A DNA stretch of 64,000 bases, taken from the NCBI RefSeq assembly GCF_001529295.1, contig NZ_LLWK01000038.1, positions 310,001 to 374,000 of the forward strand, given 5' to 3'. The position numbers were made by a program, and so were the translations under genes. The notes beneath the pieces are model-generated. The model did no database searches, was not told the DNA's origin, and saw only the letters and a program-made list of their open reading frames with translations. Source of the stretch: Flavobacterium sp. TAB 87 (GTDB taxonomy: Bacteria; Bacteroidota; Bacteroidia; Flavobacteriales; Flavobacteriaceae). Positions 45,623 to 53,397 of the stretch are shown piece by piece (the first letter of the stretch is position 1; every line of letters starts with the position of its first letter).

Positions 45623-45642
45623 CCACCCTTTTAGCCACCCTT
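45623..45642. repeat. Candidate integrase arm-type sites, right
   Basis: CCACCCTT twice at 12-base spacing, same orientation as the doublet at 25404-25424, 39 bases inside attR. Confidence 0.6.
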
Positions 45643-45650
45643 AAAAAGCA

Positions 45651-45684
45651 AAAAGCCTCTTAATCAAACGATTAAGAGGCTTTT
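45651..45684 (-). terminator. Element-supplied terminator for tRNA-Leu
   Basis: A perfect 12-bp stem (AGCCTCTTAATC with GATTAAGAGGCT, loop AAAC) just downstream of the tRNA on the minus strand. It resembles the hairpin at 25231-25265, with paired base changes that keep the stem. Confidence 0.85.
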
Positions 45685-45703
45685 AAGTACCCGGAGCCGG
45701 AGT
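45681..45703. repeat. Attachment site attR (23-bp direct repeat)
   Basis: Identical to 25261-25283; includes the 3' end of tRNA-Leu. Sequence to the right continues into the intact tRNA. Confidence 0.9.
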
Positions 45704-45767
45704 CGAACCGGCACGGTTTCCCACAGGTGTTTGAGACCAGCGCGTCTACCAATTCCGCCATCCGGGC
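45688..45767 (-). tRNA. tRNA-Leu (anticodon CAA)
   Basis: Read on the minus strand it begins GCCCGGATGGCGGAATTGG and ends CTCCGGGTA. The seven-base acceptor stem closes (one G-U pair), the discriminator base is A as expected for leucine, the T arm GCCGG-TTCGACT-CCGGC is perfect and the variable arm is long (class II). The anticodon loop CTCAAAC gives CAA. The anticodon stem CTGGT/ACCTG has one U-U mismatch. CCA is not encoded. The element is inserted at its 3' end, preserving function. Confidence 0.93.
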
Positions 45768-45853
45768 TTAGCAGACAGAGATAAAAACAATTATCTCAAC
45801 GCAATAAAATTATTATTCTGATCGAAATCAACAATAATTCCTTTAACACGGTG

Positions 45854-45861
45854 CAAATGTA
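45854..45861 (-). promoter_or_regulatory. -7 promoter element for tRNA-Leu
   Basis: TACATTTG on the minus strand, about 86 bases before the mature tRNA 5' end. Confidence 0.45.
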
Positions 45862-45927
45862 AATAATAATTTTAAATCTCCCACTAAAAATACTTAATTT
45901 TTTTCTTTCAGTCTCCGATAAATTTTA

Positions 45928-45935
45928 TAAATTTG
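45928..45935 (+). promoter_or_regulatory. -7 promoter element for prs
   Basis: TAAATTTG, 50 bases before the prs ATG. Confidence 0.6.
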
Positions 45936-45985
45936 CACCTCGTTAAAACAACACACACTAAGTCACTACTAAACAACAAATTATA

Positions 45986-46927
45986 ATGTCACACCTAGAG
46001 CCAGAAGCAAAAATATTTGCATGTTCACAAAGTGTTTATTTAGCCGAGAAAATTGCCGAACAATATGGTATTCCGTTAGGTAAAGTAACGATGTCTACGT
46101 ACAGCGATGGTGAATTTCAACCGTCTTACGAAGAGTCTATCAGAGGGTTACGTGTGTTTATTGTTTGTTCTACATTTCCAACCGCAGACAATTTAATGGA
46201 ATTGTTATTGATGATTGATGCCGCAAAACGCGCATCTGCAAGACATATTACAGCAGTTATGCCTTACTTTGGTTGGGCTAGACAAGATCGTAAAGACAAA
46301 CCAAGAGTTCCGATTGGAGCAAAATTAGTAGCTAATTTATTAGATGCTGCTGGAGCAACAAGAGTAATGACAATGGATTTACATGCCGATCAAATACAAG
46401 GTTTCTTTGAAAAACCAGTAGATCATCTTTTTGCCTCTACTATTTTCTTACCTTACGTAGAAAGTTTAAAATTAGAAAATTTAACGATTGCTTCGCCAGA
46501 TATGGGCGGTTCAAAAAGAGCTTACGCCTATTCAAAGTTCTTGCAATCAGATGTGGTTATTTGTTACAAACAACGCAAGCAAGCCAACGTTATCGACACC
46601 ATGGAACTAATTGGTGACGTAAAAGGACGCAATGTTATATTGGTAGACGACATGATCGATACTGGTGGCACATTAGCTAAAGCAGCCGATTTAATGATGG
46701 AAAAAGGAGCATTAAGTGTTCGTGCTATTTGTACACATGCAATTCTATCTGGCGATGCTTACGAAAAAATAGAAAAATCAAAATTATTAGAATTAATAGT
46801 GACCGATTCAATTCCGTTGAAGAAAGAATCGAAGAAAATCAGAGTGTTAAGTTGCGCGTCACTTTTTGCAGAAGTAATGCACATGGTACACCACAACAAT
46901 TCCATCAGTGGAAAATTCATCATGTAA
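45986..46927 (+). CDS. prs: Ribose-phosphate pyrophosphokinase
   Basis: Makes PRPP from ribose-5-phosphate and ATP for nucleotide, histidine and tryptophan synthesis. The 313-residue protein has the family landmarks: YSDGEFQPSYEESIRG, the flexible loop with PYFGWARQDRK, the metal site MTMDLHADQIQGFF, and the PRPP loop NVILVDDMIDTGGTL. It is cytosolic. rplY follows 118 bases downstream on the same strand, an arrangement seen in many Bacteroidota, so the two are probably one transcript ending at the hairpin at 47682. Confidence 0.96.
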   Translation: MSHLEPEAKIFACSQSVYLAEKIAEQYGIPLGKVTMSTYSDGEFQPSYEESIRGLRVFIVCSTFPTADNLMELLLMIDAAKRASARHITAVMPYFGWARQDRKDKPRVPIGAKLVANLLDAAGATRVMTMDLHADQIQGFFEKPVDHLFASTIFLPYVESLKLENLTIASPDMGGSKRAYAYSKFLQSDVVICYKQRKQANVIDTMELIGDVKGRNVILVDDMIDTGGTLAKAADLMMEKGALSVRAICTHAILSGDAYEKIEKSKLLELIVTDSIPLKKESKKIRVLSCASLFAEVMHMVHHNNSISGKFIM

Positions 46928-47045
46928 ATAAAAACCTTTTCCTATTAGCTTTACGCTAGTAGTAAATGACTTATCTACCAAGTGCCAAAAGCCAATTGCT
47001 GCAAGCACCCAACAAGTATATTATTAATAACTATATATTTTTACA

Positions 47046-47660
47046 ATGAAATCGATTACAATTAAAGGATCAGAAAGAGAAAGCGTGGGCAAAGTAGCTA
47101 CTAAAGCCTTACGTAATGCTGGAGAGGTTCCTTGCGTATTATACGGAGGAGATCAACCAGTACATTTTTCAGCAATAGTTGCTGCATTCAAAAACTTGGT
47201 TTACACTCCAAACGCTCACACAGTTGTGATTGAACTTGGAAAAGGAAAATCTTTCAATGCAATTTTGCAAGATATTCAGGTGCACCCAGTATCAGACAAA
47301 ATTTTACATATTGACTTCTTTCAATTATTTGATGATAAAGAAATCACTATGGAAGTTCCAGTAAAAGTTGTAGGTACATCAAAAGGTGTTCTTGCAGGTG
47401 GAGTTTTACGTTTAAACAACCGTAAATTAAAGGTTAAAGCATTACCAGCAAACCTTCCAGATTTTATTGAGGCTGATATTACACCTCTTGAAATGGGTAA
47501 CAAATTATACGTTACTACAGTTTCAAAACCAGAGTACAAAATTATGCACCCAGAGAACACAGTTGTTGCTCAAGTAAGAATTTCTCGTGCTGCAATGAAA
47601 GCTGCTCAAGAAGCTGCAAAAGCTGCAAAAGGAGCTCCTGCAAAAGGAAAGAAAAAATAA
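47046..47660 (+). CDS. rplY: 50S ribosomal protein L25/CTC
   Basis: A 5S rRNA-binding ribosomal protein of the long CTC type, with the L25 domain at residues 1-90 ([29 protein letters not shown]) and the C-terminal TL5/CTC domain (about 95-180). It ends in an alanine- and lysine-rich tail ([20 protein letters not shown]), usual in Bacteroidota. Length 204 fits. Probably co-transcribed with prs. Confidence 0.95.
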   Translation: MKSITIKGSERESVGKVATKALRNAGEVPCVLYGGDQPVHFSAIVAAFKNLVYTPNAHTVVIELGKGKSFNAILQDIQVHPVSDKILHIDFFQLFDDKEITMEVPVKVVGTSKGVLAGGVLRLNNRKLKVKALPANLPDFIEADITPLEMGNKLYVTTVSKPEYKIMHPENTVVAQVRISRAAMKAAQEAAKAAKGAPAKGKKK

Positions 47661-47681
47661 TATTTTTTCACCACTTATATC

Positions 47682-47712
47682 AAACGCCAGTTTTACGACT
47701 GGCGTTTTTTTG
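47682..47712 (+). terminator. Terminator after rplY
   Basis: AAACGCCAG pairs with CTGGCGTTT around an eight-base loop, followed by a T run. Confidence 0.9.
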
Positions 47713-47758
47713 TACTTACATTTTTGGGGAGCAGTTGGTTTACATCTTTAATCGCCTT

Positions 47759-47832
47759 ATCTCCTGCCATACACTGTATCTTTTGCCCCAAAAAGAATTG
47801 GGACAAAAGGATGTCGCTGCTGTCAGGGCTAA
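47759..47832 (-). repeat. Dispersed structured repeat, copy C
   Basis: On the minus strand it reads TTTAGCCCTGACAGCAGC, ATCCTTTTGTCCC, a T-rich loop, GGGGCAAAAGATACAGTG and GGCAGGAGATA. It shares the frame of copies A and B, with a different closing tip. It occupies the middle of the 430-base gap between rplY and pth; the rest of the gap shows only the pth promoter. Confidence 0.75.
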
Positions 47833-48055
47833 ATCTCCATTATATTTCTTACAGCTAATACAGTAAAAAAAAGTAGCGTGTAGGTTATCCTACCATTGAT
47901 CAAAATCTACATTATTATCATTCCGACAAAAAAGGAATCTACCAAATTACCTTTCACTCCTAGCAGATTTTTGAAACCTGTTAGATCTTCTCCAAAAAAT
48001 TAATAGATAAAACAGCTCACTTTTAATTTGGACCACAAATTATCAGCCTTTCTAA

Positions 48056-48085
48056 TTGCCTACTTCTGTAATTGCACTATTTTTG
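48056..48085 (+). promoter_or_regulatory. Promoter of pth (-33 TTG, -7 TATTTTTG)
   Basis: TTG at 48056-48058, a 19-base spacer and TATTTTTG at 48078-48085, the best complete Bacteroidota promoter in the window. It shows that the upstream TTG codon at 48028 is not the start of pth. Confidence 0.7.
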
Positions 48086-48090
48086 CAACT

Positions 48091-48717
48091 ATGATACAAT
48101 GGATCAAAAATTGGTTTGCATCAACAGCAAAAGCAGACAACACAGATAATATGAAGAAATTTTTAATCGTCGGTCTCGGAAATATTGGCGCCGAATATGT
48201 TAATACACGCCACAACATCGGTTTTAAAGTGGTTGATTTTTTAGCTCGAAAAGAAGGAATCGATTTTAAAACCGTAAAATTAGGAAGCCTAGCCGAATAC
48301 AAATTTAAAGGAAGAACATTTTTCCTGTTGAAACCGAATACCTACATGAACTTAAGCGGTAAAGCTGTTCAGTATTGGATGGAAAAGGAAAACATTTCAT
48401 TAGAAAACATTTTAGTTATTACTGATGATCTCAATCTATCTTTTGGTACCATTCGCATTAAACCCAAAGGAAGCGACGGCGGACACAATGGATTGAAAAA
48501 TATAAATCTGGTTTTGAACACACAAAACTACACCCGTTTTCGATTCGGAATAAGTGATGAATTTAAGAAAGGAAAGCAAATCGATTACGTGTTAGGTGAT
48601 TGGGACGAAACTGAAAAAGAAAAATTACCGGAACGTTTAGAAACGGCCTCCGAAATCATAAAATCTTTCGGTACCGCTGGTCTAGAAAACACGATGACAG
48701 CCTTTAACGGAAAATAA
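48091..48717 (+). CDS. pth: Peptidyl-tRNA hydrolase
   Basis: Releases stalled peptides from tRNA in the cytosol. Landmarks are FLIVGLGNIGAEYVNTRHNIGF (catalytic histidine within TRHN in this block), LKPNTYMNLSGKAV, and DDLNLSFGTIRIKPKGSDGGHNG. The start is uncertain. The promoter at 48056-48085 excludes the TTG at 48028. ATG 48091 would give a nearly leaderless mRNA and a 20-residue lead (MIQWIKNWF), while ATG 48151 (MKKFLIVGLGN) gives the classical N-terminus. I list 48091. Confidence 0.9.
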   Translation: MIQWIKNWFASTAKADNTDNMKKFLIVGLGNIGAEYVNTRHNIGFKVVDFLARKEGIDFKTVKLGSLAEYKFKGRTFFLLKPNTYMNLSGKAVQYWMEKENISLENILVITDDLNLSFGTIRIKPKGSDGGHNGLKNINLVLNTQNYTRFRFGISDEFKKGKQIDYVLGDWDETEKEKLPERLETASEIIKSFGTAGLENTMTAFNGK

Positions 48718-48810
48718 ATTCGGCTCTGTAAAGCACTAAAAATGAAGCTATTTACCTAATTTTAATTTAATTATAACAAATTAGCCCTTTCAATTCTCAA
48801 CTAAAATGAC

Positions 48811-48818
48811 TAAATTTG
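48811..48818 (+). promoter_or_regulatory. -7 promoter element for sodA
   Basis: TAAATTTG, 42 bases before the sodA ATG. Confidence 0.6.
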
Positions 48819-48860
48819 AGAGGAAAATAGTATAGTATAAATTAAATAAAAAAAGATATC

Positions 48861-49469
48861 ATGGCTTTTGAATTACCACAATTACCTTATGCATACGATG
48901 CATTAGAACCAAATATTGATGCTAAAACTATGGAAATTCACCATACAAAACATCATAACGCTTACACTACCAACCTAAATGCTGCTATTGCAGGTACTGA
49001 TTTAGAAGGTAAAACGATCGAAAATATCTTAATCAATTTAGATAAAAAAAATGCTGCTGTACGTAATAACGGTGGTGGTTTCTACAATCATAATTTGTTT
49101 TGGTCTGTAATGTCTCCAGACGGTGGTGGATTACCAACAGGTGATTTAGCTGCTGCTATCGATGCCTCTTTTGGAAGTTTTGAGGAGTTTAAAGCAAAAT
49201 TTGCTAAGGCTGGCGCAACACAATTCGGTTCAGGATGGGCGTGGTTGTGCGTTCAAAAAGGTGGAAAATTAGACGTTTGTGGAACACCAAACCAAGACAA
49301 TCCATTAATGCCAGAAGTAGGATGCGAGGGAACTCCAATTTTAGGAATGGATGTTTGGGAGCATGCGTATTACTTACATTACCAAAATAGAAGACCAGAT
49401 TATATTGAAGCTTTTTTCAATGTAATTAACTGGACCGAAGTTTCAAGAAGATTTGCTTCAGAAAAATAA
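48861..49469 (+). CDS. sodA: Superoxide dismutase (Fe/Mn family, Mn-type features)
   Basis: Dismutates superoxide in the cytosol. The 202-residue protein has H27 as the first metal ligand, the [12 protein letters not shown] block with the second histidine, and [11 protein letters not shown] with the remaining aspartate and histidine ligands. GGGFYNH and [10 protein letters not shown] are features of the Mn or cambialistic branch rather than the strict Fe branch. No signal peptide. It stands alone with its own -7 element and a strong terminator. Confidence 0.94.
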   Translation: MAFELPQLPYAYDALEPNIDAKTMEIHHTKHHNAYTTNLNAAIAGTDLEGKTIENILINLDKKNAAVRNNGGGFYNHNLFWSVMSPDGGGLPTGDLAAAIDASFGSFEEFKAKFAKAGATQFGSGWAWLCVQKGGKLDVCGTPNQDNPLMPEVGCEGTPILGMDVWEHAYYLHYQNRRPDYIEAFFNVINWTEVSRRFASEK

Positions 49470-49488
49470 GCGAAAAATCAATATACAA

Positions 49489-49530
49489 AAAAACCCGATG
49501 CGTTCTGATAAAGAATGCATCGGGTTTCTT
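49489..49530 (+). terminator. Terminator after sodA
   Basis: A 16-bp stem (49491-49506 with 49512-49527, one G-T pair) with A and T flanks. Confidence 0.9.
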
Positions 49531-49552
49531 ATTTTCAAAAACTTTAGTAAAT

Positions 49553-49620
49553 AAAAAAGGTGGATTGCTCCACCTTTTTTGCCCCAAATCTACCATAACT
49601 CAACCTACTATCGTTAATGG
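49553..49620 (-). ncRNA. Candidate small RNA gene 1 (tandem pair)
   Basis: On the minus strand, a TATATTTG -7 element (49626-49633) is followed by about 40 bases ending in GTAGATTTGGGGC and then a perfect rho-independent terminator (AAAAAAGGTGGA, loop GCAA, TCCACCTTTTTT; 49553-49580). The predicted RNA is about 68 bases and has no ORF. It is a clear paralogue of the unit at 49724-49794. Both lie in the 546-base gap between sodA and dusB. Confidence 0.65.
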
Positions 49621-49723
49621 TTATTCAAATATAGCAGCACATTTCTAATTAATAAAATCTTTTAGACTAAAGGTAAAAATATCTGTTAAAGTGTTACTAA
49701 TCAATATTTTACTACTAATAAAC

Positions 49724-49794
49724 AAAAAAGGGTAGAATTGCTTCTACCCTTTTTGCCCCAAATCTACTATAAATTTAACCTACTAATATTATAG
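49724..49794 (-). ncRNA. Candidate small RNA gene 2 (tandem pair)
   Basis: The same design as the unit to its left: TATATTTG on the minus strand (49800-49807), the shared words AGTAGGTT and GTAGATTTGGGGC, then a terminator (AAAAAGGGTAGAA, loop GCAA, TTCTACCCTTTTT) at 49725-49754. The terminator stems differ in sequence between the two units but keep pairing and loop. The predicted RNA is about 71 bases. Confidence 0.65.
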
Positions 49795-49992
49795 TGTCGC
49801 AAATATATAGTTAGACCAATGATCTAAAAAATAAAATAGTTATACGACTAAAAAAATCGATAAAGCGCAACATCTTCTATCGTGCATCACATAATCAAAC
49901 TTGCGAAAGTTTCCCTACGAGGATTTGTACTTTAAAACTGTTCGTTAAAAGGTTATAAATTGTTTACTAGAAGAGAAGTCAGCTAAAAATTG

Positions 49993-50000
49993 TAATTTTG
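49993..50000 (+). promoter_or_regulatory. -7 promoter element for dusB
   Basis: TAATTTTG ends at 50000 and overlaps an in-frame TTG codon at 49998, so translation must start further downstream. Confidence 0.6.
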
Positions 50001-50015
50001 CAAAAAATAGTGAAG

Positions 50016-51008
50016 ATGGTCAAGATTGGCAACATAGAATTACCTGAATTTCCTTTATTACTCGCACCCATGGAAGATGTGAGTGATCCCCCTTTTCGTA
50101 GATTGTGTAAAGCGCATGGAGCTGACATGATGTATTCAGAATTTATTTCGTCCGAAGGGTTGATTCGTGATGCGATTAAAAGCAGAATGAAACTAGATAT
50201 TTTTGATTACGAACGTCCAGTCGGAATTCAGATTTTTGGTGGTGATGAAGAAGCCATGGCTTTATCTTCCAAAATTGTTACCACAGTAAAACCCGATCTA
50301 GTTGATATTAATTTTGGCTGTCCGGTAAAAAAAGTCGTCTGCAAAGGTGCCGGAGCAGGAGTTTTAAAAGACGTTGATTTGATGATTCGATTAACCGAAG
50401 CCGTGATTCGCAGCACTAATTTGCCTGTAACAGTAAAAACACGCTTGGGTTGGGACGACAATTCGATTAATATTGATGAAGTTGCCGAACGCTTGCAAGA
50501 TATTGGTGTACAAGCTTTGACTATTCACGCCCGAACGCGAGCGCAAATGTACAAAGGACATGCCGATTGGTCGCACATTGCTCGCGTCAAAAATAATCCT
50601 AGAATTACGATGCCTATTTTTGGAAATGGAGATATTGACAGTCCAGAAAAAGCATTAAAATATAAAAATGAATACGGTATAGACGGAATTATGATTGGTC
50701 GTGCTGCCATTGGTTACCCTTGGATTTTTAATGAAATAAAGCATTATTTTGAAACTGGAGAACACTTACCTGCTCCAACCGTACTTGATCGCGTAGATGC
50801 TGCTCGAAATCATTTGCAATGGTCCATGGATTGGAAAGGTGAACGATTGGGAATTGTAGAAATGCGCCGCCACTATACTAATTATTTTAAAGGAATTCAT
50901 TCATTTAAAGAGTACAAGCAAAAATTAGTTACTACTGATGCTCCCGAAGATCTATTTGGCGTTCTCGAACAAATAAAAGAGGTATATGCTGATTATCAAT
51001 TTGCATAA
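50016..51008 (+). CDS. dusB: tRNA-dihydrouridine synthase (DusB-like)
   Basis: Reduces uridine to dihydrouridine in the tRNA D-loop using FMN and NADPH. The TIM-barrel core shows APMEDVSDPPFR, DINFGCPVKKVVCKGAGAGVL with the catalytic cysteine, VKTRLGWD, TIHARTRAQMYKG and GIMIGRAAIGYPW. I start at ATG 50016 (MVKIGNIELPEFP): the frame opens earlier at TTG 49998, but that codon lies in the -7 element. Length 330 is normal. A terminator follows directly. Confidence 0.94.
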   Translation: MVKIGNIELPEFPLLLAPMEDVSDPPFRRLCKAHGADMMYSEFISSEGLIRDAIKSRMKLDIFDYERPVGIQIFGGDEEAMALSSKIVTTVKPDLVDINFGCPVKKVVCKGAGAGVLKDVDLMIRLTEAVIRSTNLPVTVKTRLGWDDNSINIDEVAERLQDIGVQALTIHARTRAQMYKGHADWSHIARVKNNPRITMPIFGNGDIDSPEKALKYKNEYGIDGIMIGRAAIGYPWIFNEIKHYFETGEHLPAPTVLDRVDAARNHLQWSMDWKGERLGIVEMRRHYTNYFKGIHSFKEYKQKLVTTDAPEDLFGVLEQIKEVYADYQFA

Positions 51009-51013
51009 AATAT

Positions 51014-51049
51014 AAAATCCGATAGCTTAAAAAACTATCGGATTTTTTT
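51014..51049 (+). terminator. Terminator after dusB
   Basis: AAATCCGATAG pairs with CTATCGGATTT around a nine-base loop, followed by T's. Confidence 0.9.
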
Positions 51050-51108
51050 GTTAATTAGTCGTCCTAATACTTGTCACGATTGAGACCTATTCTGATATAA
51101 AAATCTAA

Positions 51109-52157
51109 ATGAAATCACTTTCACAAATTATCTCTATTATATTTCTTTCTTTGTCGAGCACAATTACTTTTGCTCAAAAACAAAAGGACTACTCCACCAA
51201 AATTGACAGTTTAGTTAATACCACTAGTCCGAGAATTTTTAACGGTGTTATTTTTGCCACAAAAAATGGTAAAGAGATTTATTCAAAAGTCTACGGTTAT
51301 TCCAATTTTGATAGTAAAGTTCCTCTTCAATTAAACAGCACATTTAAAATTATGTCTAACAGCAAGCAAATTACTGCAGTTCTACTTTTAAAACAAGTTG
51401 AGAAAGGAACAGTAAACTTGCAAGCACCAATCAAAAAGTATTTACCATACTAAATCAAACTTGGGCAGACACAGTTACGGTACATCAATTACTAAACCAT
51501 ACTCATGGAATTATAGACCTAGAAAAACAATTAGCCTTTGAACCTGGTTCTAATTTTAAATACGGAAATTTATCCAATCAATTACTCGGGAAAATTATTG
51601 AGTTTTCTTCAAAAAAATCATATGCCGAAATGGCTACGATACTTTTTAAGCAATTAAAAATGACGCGCACTTTTTGCTATTCAAATAAAAACAAGCATTC
51701 TGAGGTTTCTGGGTATGTAAATAATAAAAACTCATTTAAAATCGTAACGCATTCGCAAATTACACAGGAATCAATAGCAGCCGATGGTATTATTTCAACT
51801 GTAAATGACTTAGCTATTTGGAATGACAATTTACACCAGGGAAAAATATTGAAGCCAGAAACCTATCAATTGATGACAACGTATACTACAGCATCACAAC
51901 ATGATGTTTTCGATACCGTAAAAATTGGTTACGGTTACGGCATCAGAATTAACGATCAGGCAGATCCGAAATTTATAGGGCACACTGGACTTGGTGATGG
52001 CTTTGCATCAATGAATTTGTATTTTCCGGAAAGTGATGTTTCAGTAGTTGTTTTAGAAAATCAAACGAATGAAATCTTTGAATTAAATTATTACTTTGAA
52101 AAAGAGATACGAAAAATAGTAACCGAAAGCAGTTTAACTAAAATAGCTGCTCCTTAA
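51109..52157 (+). pseudogene. Serine hydrolase (beta-lactamase family), frameshifted
   Basis: Two frames make one protein. Frame 1 (51109-51453) has a signal peptide ending in TFAQ and the catalytic SxxK motif as SNSK in IMSNSKQITAV. It stops after KKYLPY. The next frame continues without a stop from 51450 (LNQTWADTVTVHQLLNHTHG), then YGN in FKYGNLSNQLLG, and the HTG motif in FIGHTGLGDGF near the end at 52157. All catalytic motifs of a class C/Pbp-like serine hydrolase are kept, so loss is by one missing base near 51441-51450. It may be recent, a sequencing error or regulated slippage. Confidence 0.85.
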
Positions 52158-52196
52158 GATTTTATTACTTTTTCAGATTTTAATTTCTAAATTCTA

Positions 52197-53396
52197 TTAC
52201 TCCAATAACTTCTTGCTAACTCTACTGCTCGCTATCAGCGAAGCTAAAAAGCCAAGCGAAAGAATAGTTCCTAAAACAATCAAGACATTTTCGAAGTTAA
52301 AAACGACAGGATAGGCCAAAGTTGGTGTGATCATCACCAATTCGAATTGCTGTTGCAAAACCACTAAACCAATTCCTAACATCAAACCAATTAACCCTCC
52401 AAAGAAACTCAACAAGACTCCTTGCAATAAAAATATCTGACGCAAGTGTTTGATCTCAGAACCGAGATTAAATAACGTTTTAAGGTTGTGCTTTTTATCT
52501 AAAATCATCATAATTAGAGCGCCAATAAGATTAAAAAGAGCCACGATTATAACCAAAGTAAAAATTAAATAAACCGCAATATTTTCGGTATTGAGCATCT
52601 TGTACAAAGAAGCGTTTAGTTGCGCTCTATTTTTAACTGTAATTTTATTCTTGAAAATTTCTTGTAACTGCTTAGTTACTGTCTCTTCATTCGCTTCCGA
52701 TTTCAAATCAAACTCAATCGATGAGATCTGATTGGGTTTGTATTGTAGTAATTCTTGTGTCAATTGCAAATCTGCAAAAACATATTTAGAATCTAAGTCC
52801 TCGCTAATCGAATAAATTCCAACAGGCAATACATCAATTTTGCTAAAAGCTTCTTCGGGATTGTTTATTGTTCCTTTGCCTGGTTTAGGAGCTAGAATTT
52901 GCAATTGATTCTGAAAATCGAGTATTCCCATAGAAAAATCACGAGAAATTCCGTAACCAACCACAACTTGAAATGTTTCTGGTTTGAGCCAGGTTCCATT
53001 AAAGAGACGAGATTTAATGTTGCTTACTTTATCGTAATTGGCATCAACTCCTTTTAGATAAGTAACTTGTTGCTTATTATTAAAAACAAACAAAACGCGC
53101 TCTTCGATCACTTTAGTGTACGACGCGATACCTTGAATGTTCTTAATTTCTTTATCCTCTTCTCCCGTAATTAGAAATGATTTTCCTAACGTACTTTCAA
53201 TTTTTAAATCTGGATCAATTTCATTAGTAAACGACAAACTAAACTCTCGCAAACCACTAAATACAGATAAAACTACAAACAAAGCCAAAGTACCAACGAC
53301 AATGCCAAGACTGGCAATTCGATTAATTATATTAATTGCGTTATTGGAACTGCTACTAAAAATGTAACGCTTGGCTATGTAAAGTGGAAACTTCAA
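52197..53396 (-). CDS. FtsX/LolE-type ABC transporter permease
   Basis: A 399-residue inner-membrane permease of the MacB/LolCE type. One N-terminal helix (about 22-48) with ASLGIVVGTLALFVVLSVFSGL is followed by a large periplasmic domain (about 50-270) and three C-terminal helices forming the FtsX domain, with a GLMLGIGLV segment. The N-terminal FPLYIAKRYIFS is typical of Bacteroidota LolC/E-like proteins. The partner ATPase is not adjacent. It follows rbfA by one base, so they are co-transcribed. Lipoprotein release is likely but unproven. Confidence 0.82.
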   Translation of the reverse strand: MKFPLYIAKRYIFSSSSNNAINIINRIASLGIVVGTLALFVVLSVFSGLREFSLSFTNEIDPDLKIESTLGKSFLITGEEDKEIKNIQGIASYTKVIEERVLFVFNNKQQVTYLKGVDANYDKVSNIKSRLFNGTWLKPETFQVVVGYGISRDFSMGILDFQNQLQILAPKPGKGTINNPEEAFSKIDVLPVGIYSISEDLDSKYVFADLQLTQELLQYKPNQISSIEFDLKSEANEETVTKQLQEIFKNKITVKNRAQLNASLYKMLNTENIAVYLIFTLVIIVALFNLIGALIMMILDKKHNLKTLFNLGSEIKHLRQIFLLQGVLLSFFGGLIGLMLGIGLVVLQQQFELVMITPTLAYPVVFNFENVLIVLGTILSLGFLASLIASSRVSKKLLE

Positions 53397-53397
53397 A

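Larger units (their letters stand above)
25261..45703. mobile_element. Integrative mobilizable element in tRNA-Leu(CAA)
   Basis: About 20.4 kb between 23-bp direct repeats, with the intact tRNA-Leu at the right end and a truncated copy at the left. An integrase gene lies next to attL. The backbone is int, excisionase-like HTH, VapE-type helicase, Toprim primase, BfmA/BtgA-like protein, relaxase and ParA. The gene order resembles Bacteroides mobilizable units such as NBU1. No coupling protein or type IV secretion genes are present, so transfer would rely on a helper. The right half carries restriction and ATPase cargo. It is markedly AT-richer by eye than the flanks. Confidence 0.92.

Noticed and set aside
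25261..45703. The element as a prophage
   Set aside because: No capsid, terminase, tail or lysis genes; the relaxase, accessory mobilization protein and ParA fit an integrative mobilizable element.
48028..48090. TTG start of pth at 48028
   Set aside because: A full -33/-7 promoter lies between this codon and the next ATG.
51630..52157. A second, separate small gene at 51630-52157
   Set aside because: It carries the C-terminal HTG motif of the same hydrolase and the reading frame is open back to 51450; it is the rear part of the broken gene.
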